64,000 nucleotides of DNA from Neckera pumila (taxonomy: Eukaryota > Streptophyta > Bryopsida > Hypnales > Neckeraceae): positions 11,348,501 to 11,412,500 of the forward strand of contig OZ018411.1 of assembly GCA_963969595.1 (NCBI GenBank), written 5' to 3'. The position numbers were made by a program, and so were the translations under genes. Below the pieces are notes generated by a model. The model saw only the letters and a list, made by a program, of their open reading frames with translations, was not told where the DNA came from and did no database searches. Below are positions 36,636 through 47,287 of this stretch, piece by piece (positions within the stretch are counted from its first letter, which is position 1; each line of letters starts with the position of its first letter).

Positions 36636-36770
36636 GTTACAATCAGTGTTGGGTAGAGTTGACAAAAAGTACTTGCTATGGGCATTTCAGACATATGGTA
36701 CCAAAGTTCGCTACTTGCAGTAGTTACATATTTACCCATAGTTTCATATCTCCCCAACACTGTTGACAAT
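36636..36770. mobile_element. 119 bp hAT-like mini-element
   Basis: The element at 36644-36762 has 10 bp perfect inverted ends CAGTGTTGGG...CCCAACACTG. The flanking octamers GTTACAAT and TTGACAAT match at 6 of 8 positions, fitting the 8 bp duplication of hAT elements, whose ends often start CAGTG. It is too short to code. Confidence 0.55.
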
Positions 36771-36808
36771 TACCTCCAATGATCTCTCACACGTTCATTT
36801 GTGATTAC

Positions 36809-37181
36809 TAAGAGCATCACCACCCGGCTTGCAAAATGCAAGCCAGGTTGCAAGCCTTGGCAATCCATTTTGCAAGCCGGGGAAGAAGGGTCGCCCCACC
36901 CGTGGCCTCTTAAGAGGCCATCGCCATCCAATGAGCTACGTCCACATTCACGGATCATGTCCTTGCTTTTTGGGAAAGTGAAAAAGTGTTTGTCTCATGC
37001 GGTTTGCAAGCTGGTTTGCAAGCCACCCTTTGGCTTGCAAAAGAGCCCGGTTTTGCAAGCCATAGGCGGCTTTTGGCTTGGCCTCTTAACAAGTTCATCC
37101 ATTATGCAAGACGGGTGGGGCAATTTTGCAAGCCTCTCTTAACAAGTCATCCAATATGCAAGACGGGTGGGGATGCTCTAA
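36809..37181. mobile_element. 367 bp MITE with GAGCATC ends, copy 1 (PIF/Harbinger-like)
   Basis: The body 36812-37178 starts GAGCATCACCACCCGGCTTGCA and ends with the complement of GAGCATCCCCACCCGTCTTGCA. TAA is duplicated on both sides. It is rich in GCTTGCAAG-type short repeats and is palindromic in places (GGCCTCTTAAGAGGCC). An inverted-orientation copy is at 46623-46986. TAA duplication with GAGCATC ends is typical of plant PIF/Harbinger MITEs; that class label is from family knowledge. Confidence 0.8.
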
Positions 37182-37789
37182 CCTCAGTTTTGCCTATCAT
37201 CGCTTTGGTACGACTTGGAAGGTCATTCGAATGAACAAGCAAACCATCCTCCTGGCCCTCAACAAATTCATCATTTTAAGGTCACTCATCCAAGCTTGCC
37301 TTTTAGTACATGGAAGCTAGCTTTAGTATTACATAAAAGTTGATTTGAACAATCGAGTTGATCGATTTAAGCTCCAGACCTCTAATTCTAAATGAGTATT
37401 TAATCCCAAACTCCCCAGGCTTGCCTCTGGTGAGCAGTGATGCCTTTGCTCCCTGTGCAGTGCTACCCCACTGGAGAATTGCGTCCTCTTTGACGTGTTT
37501 CATGCATCCGAAAGACGTGCTCATCGCCTTACCTTACGTAACTAGATTACGTGAGCGGTACCCTTGTCAGCTCTCTCGTTCTGCTTCGAAAGTGGAGATG
37601 GAAATCTTTAGTTTCTGCTCTCCAACTCAAGTTGGCATCAGGCATGAAGCCGGCCACCGAACGAGAGTCACTCATGCAAGTGCTGTGCCTGCTTGACCTC
37701 CATCACATTCCATAGCTTTCCTTTTTCAATTGATTGGACACTTCCCGTCCGCACAAGCGTTGATGGACCACCACCTTCTATCTGCACTT
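37182..37789. other. Gene-free DNA
   Basis: This DNA is of higher GC than its surroundings, but no protein motif was recognised on either strand. It could be part of an unrecognised or non-coding transcription unit. Confidence 0.35.
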
Positions 37790-38420
37790 AGACTAGACAG
37801 TGTGCCCTGTGCCGTTGCCGCAGCCAGAAAAATATAAGTAAAAAGAAATTTTTTAATTAAAAAATAACTCAAAAATCCATAACTTTTGTACTAAAGGTCC
37901 AACACCATGAAATAAAGCTACTGCACCCCTCCTTGCAAAGAGCTTTCAGACAGTACCACGAACACAATTGGGGGATGCATAGTTCCGGAGATCTCACAAA
38001 AACAAGCAAAACAAAACAAATAGCCTAATTTAAGGTAACTAGACTAGTGTGCCTTGTGCTGTTGCCACATTCAAAATAGAAGTAAAAGTAATTTTCAAAT
38101 TTTTGATTCAATAAAAACTTCAAAAATCAATAATTTCACACTACAAGTTCAATGTCACAAAACAAAGCTTGATTATTCCTCCTTGCAGAGAGCTTTCTGA
38201 TGGTATGAAGCATGCAACCAAAGGACACATGGTCCAAGAGATTTCATTGTAACAAACAAAACAAACAAATAGCCTAACTTAAGGTATAGACTAGTGTGCC
38301 GTGCACTGTTGCCACAGTATAATTAAATAAAATTAAGATTAATATTCTATTTCATAAAAACTTCAAAATTCAATATCTTTTCTACTGTGAGTCACCATAA
38401 AAATGATTTCTTTTGTTTCA
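37790..38420 (-). repeat. Tandem array of the ~245 bp repeat (3 units)
   Basis: Unit starts are marked by (A)CTAG(T)GTGCC at about 37792, 38043 and 38292. Each unit continues with a TGTTGCCRCA segment, an AT-rich stretch, CATAACTTT/CAATAATTTC..., CTCCTTGCAAAGAGCTTTC, and ends in AACAAACAAAACAAA.TAGCCTAA.TTAAGGTA. The third unit degrades after about 120 bp. The period is about 250 bp. Other copies in the opposite orientation lie at 44985, 53395-53895 and 56285. No coding capacity. Confidence 0.8.
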
Positions 38421-38424
38421 AGCA

Positions 38425-38845
38425 AAACTAACAAAATGAAGCTTTTGAGGTGTACTTTCTATTCCACTAAATTTTTTGAAAATTTCCTTTAAAGTAAGTG
38501 TTTTAGTGAAGTTTGAAGTTGAGTATCTATAACTATATTTCAAAATTTGGAGTGATATAAGAATTTTTTTCTATATCACAGTGTTCTACACTTTAATGGG
38601 CTTCTATTTTTGAAAATTTTAGATTTTTTTACCATGATTTGTATTTGATATGAATTTCCATCATTTTTCTTTCAAAAGTTCATAAAAATTTGAAATTTTC
38701 ACAAAAATGATTGAAAATTTTATTACAAACACTGACATTTGGTTTCATCTTTGAAAAATAAAATCAAAATATTTCACTCTTAAATAGCAAAGAAATGGAA
38801 GATACTAACTAAGTGAGAGACTTTCAAGTTTGATTCCAAAAGGGT
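38425..38845 (+). repeat. Dispersed repeat, copy 2 of 2
   Basis: Aligns with 24425-24880 along its length in the same orientation. Both end in a segment with CACTCRTAAR and GACTTTCAAGTTTGAT. Here it lies directly after the 245 bp repeat array. Confidence 0.65.
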
Positions 38846-39405
38846 ATGATTATTACTTGCAATTTCTACATTATACTGGTAATTATTCATAGCCTCAACA
38901 AAATGAGTCCAACTTAGAAAATTAGGTAGTCACAAGGGGTAATATAGTGAGGTGCACCAAGATGATAACCCTGCTTCAATTGCCCTCTAAACCAATATGT
39001 AGTTACCAAATAATACAAAGAATGTCATTCCTAAGACTACTAGCCATTTTATTTTTGAAAGTATCTGCAATACACACATTGAAAATGCACAAAATATTTT
39101 ATAATGTCTGAAAAATGGATGTTAAAGTGCATTGGAATCTTTAAAAATGATCAACAAAATTTGTTTTAGTCGAATAATAAGAACTTCTTTGCCATTTGGA
39201 CACAATTTGGTGTCTAGTTTAACTCTCTCTCTTTTCATATCTTGGCTACATTTGGTTTAAATGTTGGGCTAAATATTTCGTTCATATTACATACATCACA
39301 TGATGCTACAAATTCCAACAAGAATTGTTGGAAAGATCAGACAATTAAGAATGATAATACTAACTCCAGTCTATGATCCCACGTCACGCCTAGAAGACAT
39401 ATAGT

Positions 39406-40711
39406 CATTTCAAAAACTGAGTCTATGTTGAGTTCAATTTCACTCTATGCATCATAAGTTGAAAATGAATGGACAAAATTCAAATGAGCAAACAAGAATG
39501 TTGTAGAATTGTTTGTGCACTATAATCCCAAAAAAATTTGAAGTAAAAAGCAATTATGGGTTGGAAGTAAATGAATTCCAAAGCTAACCACCCTATAGAC
39601 TCAGTTGTTGAGGCAGGTTTCATAATCACTCCAAAAATTGTGTGTACTTCTTTTTTGGACTGCATATTGTTGTACACCATTTAAGACCCACTCCCACTAG
39701 AATTATAAGAAGTTGACATACGTATGTGTCTAAAAAATTATACATAGAGAGAAATGTAGATAATTTTAATGTGAATGGAATTTGAAGATTCTTCATGAAT
39801 TGAGGACTTGGGATGTCATTTACAATCATAGATGATGTATAGGTTGCAATTAGAACTGTTGTTGCATCTATTTTCAATAGATTTGAGAATATTTGTCTTA
39901 ATATACTTAATACAAATCACTATAATTTGTATTTAGGAACTAGAAGAACTATTTTCACCGCAATCTTTTTTGAATATGACACATTAGTTTGTAAGGCTTC
40001 TATATAGTGCATTTGTTTGAAATGTAGTTGATTGAATATAATATGATAACAACAAAGTGATATCCACATTTTGCCAATATATCTTAATTCTATTTTTATC
40101 AAATGTCTTTGTGAATATTTTGTCATAAATATATTTTCATTGTTCAGTAACTTACAAACTATGTACATTTCATGCATTAGTAAATGATTGGATTTCAATC
40201 AAACATATATATGTAAGGTAACTGAAAATGTGGGTATGACTTTGTTGTTATCATCTTATATTCAATCGCCTACATCCCAAGTCCTCAATTCATGAAGAAT
40301 CTTCAAATTCCATTCACATTAAAATTATCTATATTTTTCTCTATGTATAATTTTTTTTAGACACATACGTACGTCAACTTCTTATAATTCTAGTGGGAGT
40401 GGGTCTTAAATGGTGTACAACAACATGCAGTGAAATATTCAAGTCGTCACGGCTCAAAAAAAGAAGCACACATGATTTTTGGAGTGATTATAAAACCTGC
40501 TTCAACAACTGAGTCTATGGGGGTGGTAAGCTTTGGAATTCATTTACTTCCAACCCATAATTGCTTTTCACTTCAAATATTTTTGGGATTGTAGTGCACA
40601 AAGGATACTACAACATTTGTGTTCGCTCATTTGAATTTTGTCCATTCATTTTCAACTTATGATGCATAGAGTGAAATTGAACACAATATAGACTCAGTTT
40701 TTGAAGTGATT
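39406..40711. mobile_element. 1.3 kb foldback element with ~410 bp arms
   Basis: The left arm 39406-39816 is the inverted counterpart of about 40274-40711, including TGAATTGAGGACTTGGGATGT, AGACCCACTCCCACTAGAATTATAAGAAGTTG and the outer CAAAAACTGAGTCTAT. A further inner pair (ATTGAATATAATATGATAACAACAAAGT at 40031, inverse at 40239) closes the stem around a loop of about 180 bp. The left arm is interrupted by a ~205 bp insertion at 39817-40021 flanked by ATGT. No coding capacity. Confidence 0.8.
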
Positions 40712-40744
40712 GTATCACAATGTCACATAAACTACCTACCTCCG

Positions 40745-40866
40745 ATACAAAAAAAACCCTCTATAATTCTTTGTACCAACTACAAATAAAAAAAACTCTA
40801 TACTTCTTTGTACTAACTACAAATAAAAAAAACTCTATACTTCTTTGTACTAACTACAAATAAGTA
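40745..40866. repeat. 44 bp tandem repeat, 3 copies
   Basis: CTCTATACTTCTTTGTACTAACTACAAATAAAAAAAA is repeated nearly three times, the first copy being slightly different (CTCTATAATTCTTTGTACCAACTAC). It lies between the foldback element and the MPDU1 3' end. Confidence 0.85.
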
Positions 40867-41030
40867 GCTAGTGTAAGCAACACCTATGATACGTAAAAGA
40901 AAAATGACTTAGATCCAAAGACCAACTTGAATGAAGAGTCTCTTTAGCACACATAGCAACTGAAGAGCTACCCATGTTGCGTCCTTTTGGTGTCTCCATT
41001 CCAGACACTAACATGGACATCTCCTGTGAC

Positions 41031-41747
41031 CTATTCCACCTTCTTAACCTTCCCTTCTGCCTTCCCAGCTGGACGAGGAGCATACGCAGCAATTTGCGCA
41101 CACACCACGCCATTCGTGAGCAGCCCCAGCAAGCACCCAATCAGCATACTAAACGGCGCATTTTCCTGGATACTAGTGAACGTCCTCACCCCGCATCCCG
41201 CCAACGACATGAAATTCGTCATGAAGCTCAGCTGCCCAGTGCTCTTGGTCTGGAAATTCTCCACTATCTGGGGTACCCTCGCCAGGAAGAAGATGGCATG
41301 TTGGCAAGCGTACAGCACTTCGAAAACCTGGGCATCCAGCTTCCCTCCCAGAAGAGTGGGTGTCAAAGCACAGTAGAGCGCGGTCTTCACCCAGATGGAA
41401 GGACCTCGCGTGGGAGAGTAGTAGTAAATCAGGGCTAAGCAGACGATGCTCTGGGCCAAGATGAAGACGAGTTCCCCGTAGGCGGAGAAAGGGAGCTGCT
41501 TGAAGAGGCAGTAGGCTAATGCAATGGTGAAACCGGCGACTTCGAGTTCGAAGGAGGGGACGCTCAAGCCTTTGATGCTCTTGTTTTTCACGATGATGTA
41601 GATTTGGGGGAGCTTGAGGAACACGGAGGAGACGATGATGGCGTAGCCAAGAAAGGTGGAGAGGATGGGGAGGAAGCAGTCCTTGGTTGGGAGATGGTGG
41701 GCTTGTATGGATTGTACCATACAGGAGATGTTCATGCCTGATGCCAT
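41031..41747 (-). CDS. MPDU1: MPDU1-type PQ-loop membrane protein, complete
   Basis: The animal counterpart (MPDU1/SL15) is an ER membrane protein needed for use of mannose- and glucose-phosphate-dolichol in N-glycan, GPI-anchor and related glycosylation; the biochemical mechanism is not settled and the plant role is inferred. The protein has 238 aa, matching the family length. Two PQ-loop repeats are visible: LKLPQIYIIVKNKSIKGLS (PQ at 47-48) and ARVPQIVENFQTKSTGQLS (PQ at 159-160), within several hydrophobic segments (about 27-46, 68-88, 93-110, 141-157, 199-221), and a basic C-terminus ending KAEGKVKKVE. I chose MASGMN as the start; the reading frame extends upstream without another ATG before a tandemly repeated leader. 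It is intronless in this window. No damage seen. Confidence 0.92.
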   Translation of the reverse strand: MASGMNISCMVQSIQAHHLPTKDCFLPILSTFLGYAIIVSSVFLKLPQIYIIVKNKSIKGLSVPSFELEVAGFTIALAYCLFKQLPFSAYGELVFILAQSIVCLALIYYYSPTRGPSIWVKTALYCALTPTLLGGKLDAQVFEVLYACQHAIFFLARVPQIVENFQTKSTGQLSFMTNFMSLAGCGVRTFTSIQENAPFSMLIGCLLGLLTNGVVCAQIAAYAPRPAGKAEGKVKKVE

Positions 41748-41750
41748 CTT

Positions 41751-42206
41751 TTGCAGAAAAACTAATAAGCTCTCAAATTTATGAATCACTCACTCTCGAA
41801 TGGTCTATACCAATGACAAAAAAAAATCAATATACTCGACTTTGTGATTCTGATAATCTGCTGCAGTAAACCCTAAACCTTTGGGCGAGACTACCTAGGT
41901 GGTCTTGCTCAAGAAAGGAAGCCCAAAGTTTCGCGAAGGACTCTCAAACAGTCTTAACCCAGAATGCAGAAAAAAATTGAGCCCTCAAGTTTTTGAATCA
42001 CGTAATCTCAAACAATCTTATTCCACAAAGGGGGAAAATATATGGTTTCGACTTCGTGATTCTAATGGTCTGCTGCAGCAGCGAACTCCAAAAGTGGCAC
42101 CTTTGTGCTAACTAAGTGGAAGGTTTTGCTAAGCTCACTCACTGGAGAGGAAACCCTAAATTTTGTGAAATCACTCTCGAACGATCCGGAACCCAGAAAA
42201 ACACTG
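41751..42206. repeat. Two-unit ~213 bp tandem duplication upstream of MPDU1
   Basis: Unit A begins at 41751 (TTGCAGAAAAACTAATAAGCTCTCAA) and unit B at 41964 (ATGCAGAAAAAAATTGAGCCCTCAA). Both carry TTTNTGAATCAC, a GACTT(T/C)GTGATTCT segment, TCTGCTGCAG and, near the end, an (A)CTCTC(A/G)AAC...AACCCAGAA block. Identity is moderate. The array ends three bases before the MPDU1 start codon on its 5' side, so it forms the gene's leader or promoter. Confidence 0.7.
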
Positions 42207-42757
42207 TTTCAGCTGAAGCTTGGATCTGAGTACGTTGTAACAACCCAATGGTGGTACTAGCTGGAAAAGATTAAGCGCAACTCAGGCTTGAAAGAAGGAT
42301 GGTCTACTGCAATTTAGGCAGCAGTAGACTGAGGAGAGTTTGATCAAGTTCAAATCATGCTGATTTCAATTGAAGCTCATTCTTTGGGATTCCAGGTGCG
42401 CGCTTGGTGAGGATGTTTCAGAGGCACAGAGTGGAGGTCTAGGATTGTGCCCAGCCTGGATGCGTTGGCGAAGCCTCCGTTTGCCACGTGTCTGCCGTGA
42501 TGACAAGTGGCATATGTAAGTGCCAACTAGAATGTTGGCTCCAGCAAGCCACAACTGTGTGCTCTGACCCATTCAGTTTAAGATGAGACGTGGACATGCT
42601 TCACTTGATCTCCCAGACCAGCTTGCAATCCGATCTCACGAATTGCATATTCCCTGGACATCCTGAGAAAATCTCATTTCGAGTCCAAATCTCATGGGAC
42701 AAAATTCACATCTCAAGACAGAGTGCATTCAGTTCATAACATTCAGTAAGGTAGCTG

Positions 42758-42961
42758 ACCCATTTCCAACCACTTAAGCAATTACGCATATTTGGAGCGC
42801 AGTTTTTTGAGGGTGGAATTTTTCCCGTATACAGAAATAGAGTTTGGAAGGATTGCATATTTTTCCAAAATTTTATTACACAAAACGTAATTATTATGAA
42901 TTTTTTAGTGGAAGATTCTCTTTGACCTATAATGGTACTATAATGGTAATATAGACCTTTC
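42758..42961 (+). repeat. Dispersed repeat copy carrying a TA-flanked MITE
   Basis: This aligns with 46248-46443: CCCATTTCCAACCACTTAAGCAATTACGCAT, TTTATTACACAAAAC, ATTATGAATTTTTTAGT.GAAGATTCT. The alignment resumes beyond the MITE at 43309 (TATTTCTAACGA), so the two copies are related across the insertion site. Confidence 0.7.
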
Positions 42962-43310
42962 TACAATAGAACCTCTCTTACTAAATACTCTCTTAGTGCA
43001 TAATATGCAGTAAGAGAGGTTTGTAGGTGGGGCCATTTTCAAGTATTTAATCTGGAAAATAGTGTAGTTAGAAGCATGGCTTTTTTTTGGACTAGTGTCC
43101 CTCTTCTTGACTACACAACATAGGTCAGATTTTGGAGGGACAAAGCCGCAGAGGTCACAGATCTGATAGATCTGGCAAAATTTTGCCAGAAAAAAAAAGC
43201 GTTGGTTAGAAGCCACATTAGTCAAGTACCATTACTACAATTGTACAACTGTATAAAATCTCTCTTAATGCATAGTCCCAACCTTATACACCAAGAGAGG
43301 TTCTACTGTA
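42962..43310. mobile_element. 345 bp TA-flanked MITE (Tc1/mariner, pogo-like ends)
   Basis: The body 42964-43308 begins CAATAGAACCTCTCTTACTA and ends with the complement of CAGTAGAACCTCTCTTGGTG, flanked by TA on both sides. Subterminal AGAGAGG/CCTCTCTT motifs recur inside. The related repeat at 46436-46455 shows the uninterrupted target with a single TA (AGACTTTCCTATTTCCAACC), which supports real insertion with TA duplication. CAGTARAACCTCT-type ends with TA fit pogo-like elements; that is inference. Confidence 0.82.
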
Positions 43311-44016
43311 TTTCTAACGATAGGCTGATTGCAAAATTGACCAAAGGCTGGTTGCAACATTGACTACCTTGCAGCCAATCATAATGTGCCACATGCCCAC
43401 AATTGCTTTGAGAACTGAGCCACAAATTCATGAAAAGAGAGCAACCTATAGATTGAAAATTGTAGATGATCAAAAATTGGTTGGCTACCTTGGTTAGCAG
43501 ATAGGTGGATTGCCTTTCGTCCAACAAAATGATGTGGAATATTTTATGCTACGGAATATTGCACATCCATAAGTAGTTACAAGGGCAAGTGGCATTTCAT
43601 AGGAGACTTGTCAATTGTATACGCAGGTAGTAATGCTAATTGTTATAGTGCTCAATGTTTAAACAAAGTATAAAAATAAGCTTCGGAGCTTTAAAGTTTA
43701 ACTTTGAAATATTGAGAAAAAATTCATTGAGAACAATGAATTAGCAATTACCTTACTTTGCTTCAAAAGTCATATATTTTTGAATTGTGATTAGAATAGA
43801 TGGAACACAAGGTCTTCATACACATATGGGGGGGGGGGGAGGGGGGGGAGGAGGTAAAACAACCCATACGAAATATATAAATTAGAATTAGTAGGAGCTT
43901 AAAAGCTCATAGTGAAGTTATATGGAATTGTATTTGAAGTAGAATTTCAAACTTCATTTAGGTATGGTAGAATACATTCTTTCAAAAGCTTTGAACTAAA
44001 AAGAGTTGGAAAATCA
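43311..44016. other. Gene-free DNA with a poly-G run
   Basis: No gene was recognised. At 43828-43854 there is a nearly pure G run on the plus strand (three G blocks broken by A), a potential G-quadruplex site or assembly-fragile homopolymer. Confidence 0.6.
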
Positions 44017-44480
44017 AGTATTCATGGTTTTACATGATAGTGATTGAATAACATTAGTGATGAATTTCTTAAATTCAATTGTATTTTGTAGGAAACATCC
44101 ATCCATATATCTTTTATATTAAAAAATACAATCAATTAAGAAAAACATGATCTATGAAGAATTCAATGTGAGGTGTCATATGACCAAACTTTGTAAAATA
44201 AATATCTCTATAGCAATTAACTAGATTTTGGCAAAATAATTGGACCACTGTGTTGATATTTTAAATCTAGTTTAAATATAGAGATATTTATATTACAAAG
44301 TTTGGTCATATGACACCTCACATTGAACTCTTCATAGAAAATATTCTTCTTAATGAATGATAGAGTTTTTAATATAAAAGATATGGATATGGATATTTCC
44401 TACATATCTATGCAATCACATTTAAAAAATTCATCACCAATGTTATTCAATCAATTATCATGTAAAACCACGAATACTAA
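44017..44480. mobile_element. 464 bp foldback element
   Basis: The two halves are inverted copies: AGTATTCATGGTTTTACATGATA at 44017 pairs with TATCATGTAAAACCACGAATAC ending near 44478, and GGTGTCATATGACCAAACTTTGTAA pairs with TTACAAAGTTTGGTCATATGACACC around 44292. The inner stem continues through ACTAGATTT/AAATCTAGT to leave a loop of under 50 bp. The whole would fold into one long hairpin. No target duplication was established. Confidence 0.82.
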
Positions 44481-44984
44481 ATGAAACAATTCACAAAAAT
44501 GGAGTTTTTCTTTTTTGAAACTAAAATTTGGTATTCTTGATTGGGATTGCATAAGATTGAACGTTAATTATGCAAGACAAAAATGCATAACCAACTTTAT
44601 TCTATATTATATTATTATGCAAAAATCTTTGAATAGTACAATAGGCAATTTGTAAGATTATTGAATCCAATTGTCAGTACAGAATCAAACTATACAATCA
44701 ATCCAACATATAATCATTCTTACAATGTTGATTTTTTACCATAGATTTGCTTTTGCTTTTGAAAACTACATTTTTTCAACCCCGGGAACAAGATTGTCAG
44801 TAGTGGACATATACCAAAAAGAAAATAGGAAAAACAAAAAAATAAAAAATTCATGTGAAGGGTCTTGTGAATACTTCAATTTTTAATGTTTTACCAGAAC
44901 TATGAGCACCTAGTAATTTAAAAAAAAAATGTGGTCAACATTCAATTTGGCAAATAATCCATACTTTAAGTTAGTAAGTTAGTT

Positions 44985-45212
44985 TTGTTTTATTTATTAC
45001 AGTAAGATCTCTAGAACCATGCATCCACTAGTTGTGTTCTTGGTACAGTTTGAAAGATATATGGGAGGAGGAGTGCATGGGCTTGGTTTGTGGTGTTTGG
45101 ACTTAGGAAAGAAAAAGATATTGAATTTCAAATTTTTAATGAATTAAAAAGTTAGAAATTTATTTTTATTTTTATTTTGACTATAACTACAGCATAGGGC
45201 ACACTAGAAAAT
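44985..45212 (+). repeat. ~245 bp dispersed repeat, single copy
   Basis: It matches the units at 53395-53895: AGTAAGATCTCTAGAACC, GTTGTGTTCTTGGTAC, GTTTGTGGTGTTTGGAC, and ends GGGCACACTAG. It lies in the opposite orientation to the array at 37790-38420. Confidence 0.7.
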
Positions 45213-46247
45213 ATTTAAATCATGGATGTTTCTCATTAAATAAAGACAATAATAAGTCTACAACTCTATGTCTTTGGTTGAAGAGGATAAATATAATTAG
45301 AATATTGTAGCAAATTGGTTCGGAAGTCATAAAGTGCTTCACCTTCTCACATATAGAAGTACAAATTTCAAAATTTGTGTGGACTCTGACTTTGAATATT
45401 ATTAAATGTAGGCATAAGCCAAAAATATCTTTACCCATCCATGGAGCATAGCAGGAGGCCCTAAGGGAGGAGGTTCATACACCATCCATTTAGCCTATAT
45501 ACCTCATCAATGACAGTAATAGATATGTCAAAAATATGTCATTACTGCTTAGATAGGAGACGGCAATTAGATCCTAGTTAGGTTAGGACCTTGTACCTTA
45601 GTAAAGTAGCCTATTCTAAAAGCTAGCGGCCTCTTCAAATCAACCCTATAAAAAGCTATTGAATGGATCCTAAAAAAAATATCCTTTATTGCAAGAGTTA
45701 GTCATTGGCCTTGATTTCCTCAAATCATTTTAGAAGTTGTAAGTGAATGCTTTTTGGAAGACCTAGGGTCACAAATAGGTATCTACAACAAAAATCTTAG
45801 GAAATTCATAACTAATTCAAAAATTCTTCAAAAAATATGAAACCACTTGTGTTAAGTTTGGCATTCATTTTTCTTTCTTTGAAAAATGAGTGAAAAATAT
45901 TCCTATTCATGAAAACCTACAAAAAAGGCAGACCAATCCTTAAATGGTCGCTTTAGAGCATACTACTTTAGGGGAAAAGTGGTATTTGGGGGGTCATATC
46001 TAAAGTAGTGATGGGAGCTTCTTGCAAAGGTAAAGACTAGGGTGAATGGAAAAGGAAGACCTTTTATTTTGTGCCGTCTGTGTTCAATTGTTAACACCTC
46101 TTCTAACTAATTTGGGGCCTTTAATTGCAAATATGAACTCAGAATTTGTCAAAAATTCATTGCGTTGCAAATGAAACATTCTTGCATTTTCCCCAGGGAT
46201 AAAAGGGGGGCAAAATGACCTCTGTAGGATTCCAAGACTAAGGGGGG
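45213..46247. other. Gene-free AT-rich DNA
   Basis: Nothing recognised on either strand. Confidence 0.5.
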
Positions 46248-46446
46248 CAACCCATTCTCCATCACTTAAAGAATTACGCATGTCTGCAAGACGGGTTTCT
46301 TTAGCGGTGAAATTTACCTTTGTGTAGAAATAGAATTAGGAATGTTTCCATAATTTTCCAAATTTTTATTTCTCAAAACTTGTTTATTATGATTTTTTTA
46401 GTTGAAGATTCTGTTTGACCCATTTTCATCATATAGACTTTCCTAT
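46248..46446 (+). repeat. Dispersed repeat copy without the TA-flanked MITE
   Basis: This is the partner of 42758-42961. It preserves the uninterrupted target of the 345 bp MITE at 46436-46450. Confidence 0.7.
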
Positions 46447-46619
46447 TTCCAACCAAGGGCTATTGATTGGAAATAGGGGCACTACCAATTGGGAATTGAT
46501 CTCTGGTTGGAAATGGGTGGTCCAACCTTAATAACTGCTCATCTTGCTCCTTCACGGAAAGAGAATGGACTACATAGCCAGAATGGGAAGGTAGACGGGA
46601 ATGGGTTGCCTCCCCTACT

Positions 46620-46989
46620 TTAGAGCATCTCCACCCGTCTTGCATATTGGATGACTTGTAGCCACCCGCTTGCAAAATTGCCCCACCCGTCTTACATAAT
46701 GGATGAACTTGTTAAGAGGCCAAGACAAAAGCTTCCGGTGGCTTGCAAAACCAGGCTCTTTTGCAAGCCAAAGGGTGGCTTGCAAACCGGCTAGCAAACC
46801 ACTTGAGACAAGCGCCTTTTCCACTTTCCCCAAAAGCAAGGATATGATCCGTGAATGTGGACATAGCTCATTGGATGGCAATGGCCTCTTAAGAGGCCGT
46901 GGGTGGGGTAACCTTTCTTCCCCAGCTTGCAAAATGAACTGCCAGGCTTACAACCTGGCTTACATTTTGCAAGCCGGGTGATGCTCTAA
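46620..46989. mobile_element. 364 bp MITE with GAGCATC ends, copy 2
   Basis: The body 46623-46986 is an inverted-orientation copy of 36812-37178, sharing the GCTTGCAAG-rich inside, CGTGAATGTGGACATAGCTCATTGGATGGC and GGCCTCTTAAGAGGCC. Flanks are TTA on the left and TAA on the right, so the 3 bp duplication is imperfect here. Confidence 0.78.
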
Positions 46990-47056
46990 GACACGACCCA
47001 TTTTGGGGGGCTTCTGCCAGTGGCCACATCTTTGAGCGAGTCTGGGGGACCGTAAA

Positions 47057-47287
47057 TTAACCCTTAAACGGTGCAGAGGCCATTTTCTGGTCGATGAATG
47101 GCAGGGAATCAAACTGTATAGGATAGAAATGCAATCATTCATCCTTGGAATTTGTTGTGAAAAGGGGAGATCTTTTACAGTAGCTTGAGTTCCAATAGAT
47201 ACTTTTGGATTTTTCAATGTAGATGATGTGACACGGTAATGGAAAAGGATGATTTCCAGGGTCCCCCCGGCGTCCTTTAAGGGTTAA
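47057..47287. mobile_element. 223 bp short TTAA-flanked element
   Basis: The body 47061-47283 is flanked by TTAA on both sides. It starts CCCTTAAACGGTGCAGAGGCCATTTTCTGGTC and ends CCTTTAAGGG. The inner GGCCATTTTCTGGTC phrase is close to the GGCCATTTTTTGGTC of the ~0.9 kb copy at 55190, so it is probably an internally deleted relative. Confidence 0.75.

Noticed and set aside
36344..36766. 140-codon plus frame
   Set aside because: No family motif; its end overlaps the 119 bp TIR element at 36644-36762.
40974..41438. Plus-strand open frames of 129-154 codons
   Set aside because: They are antisense to the MPDU1 coding region.
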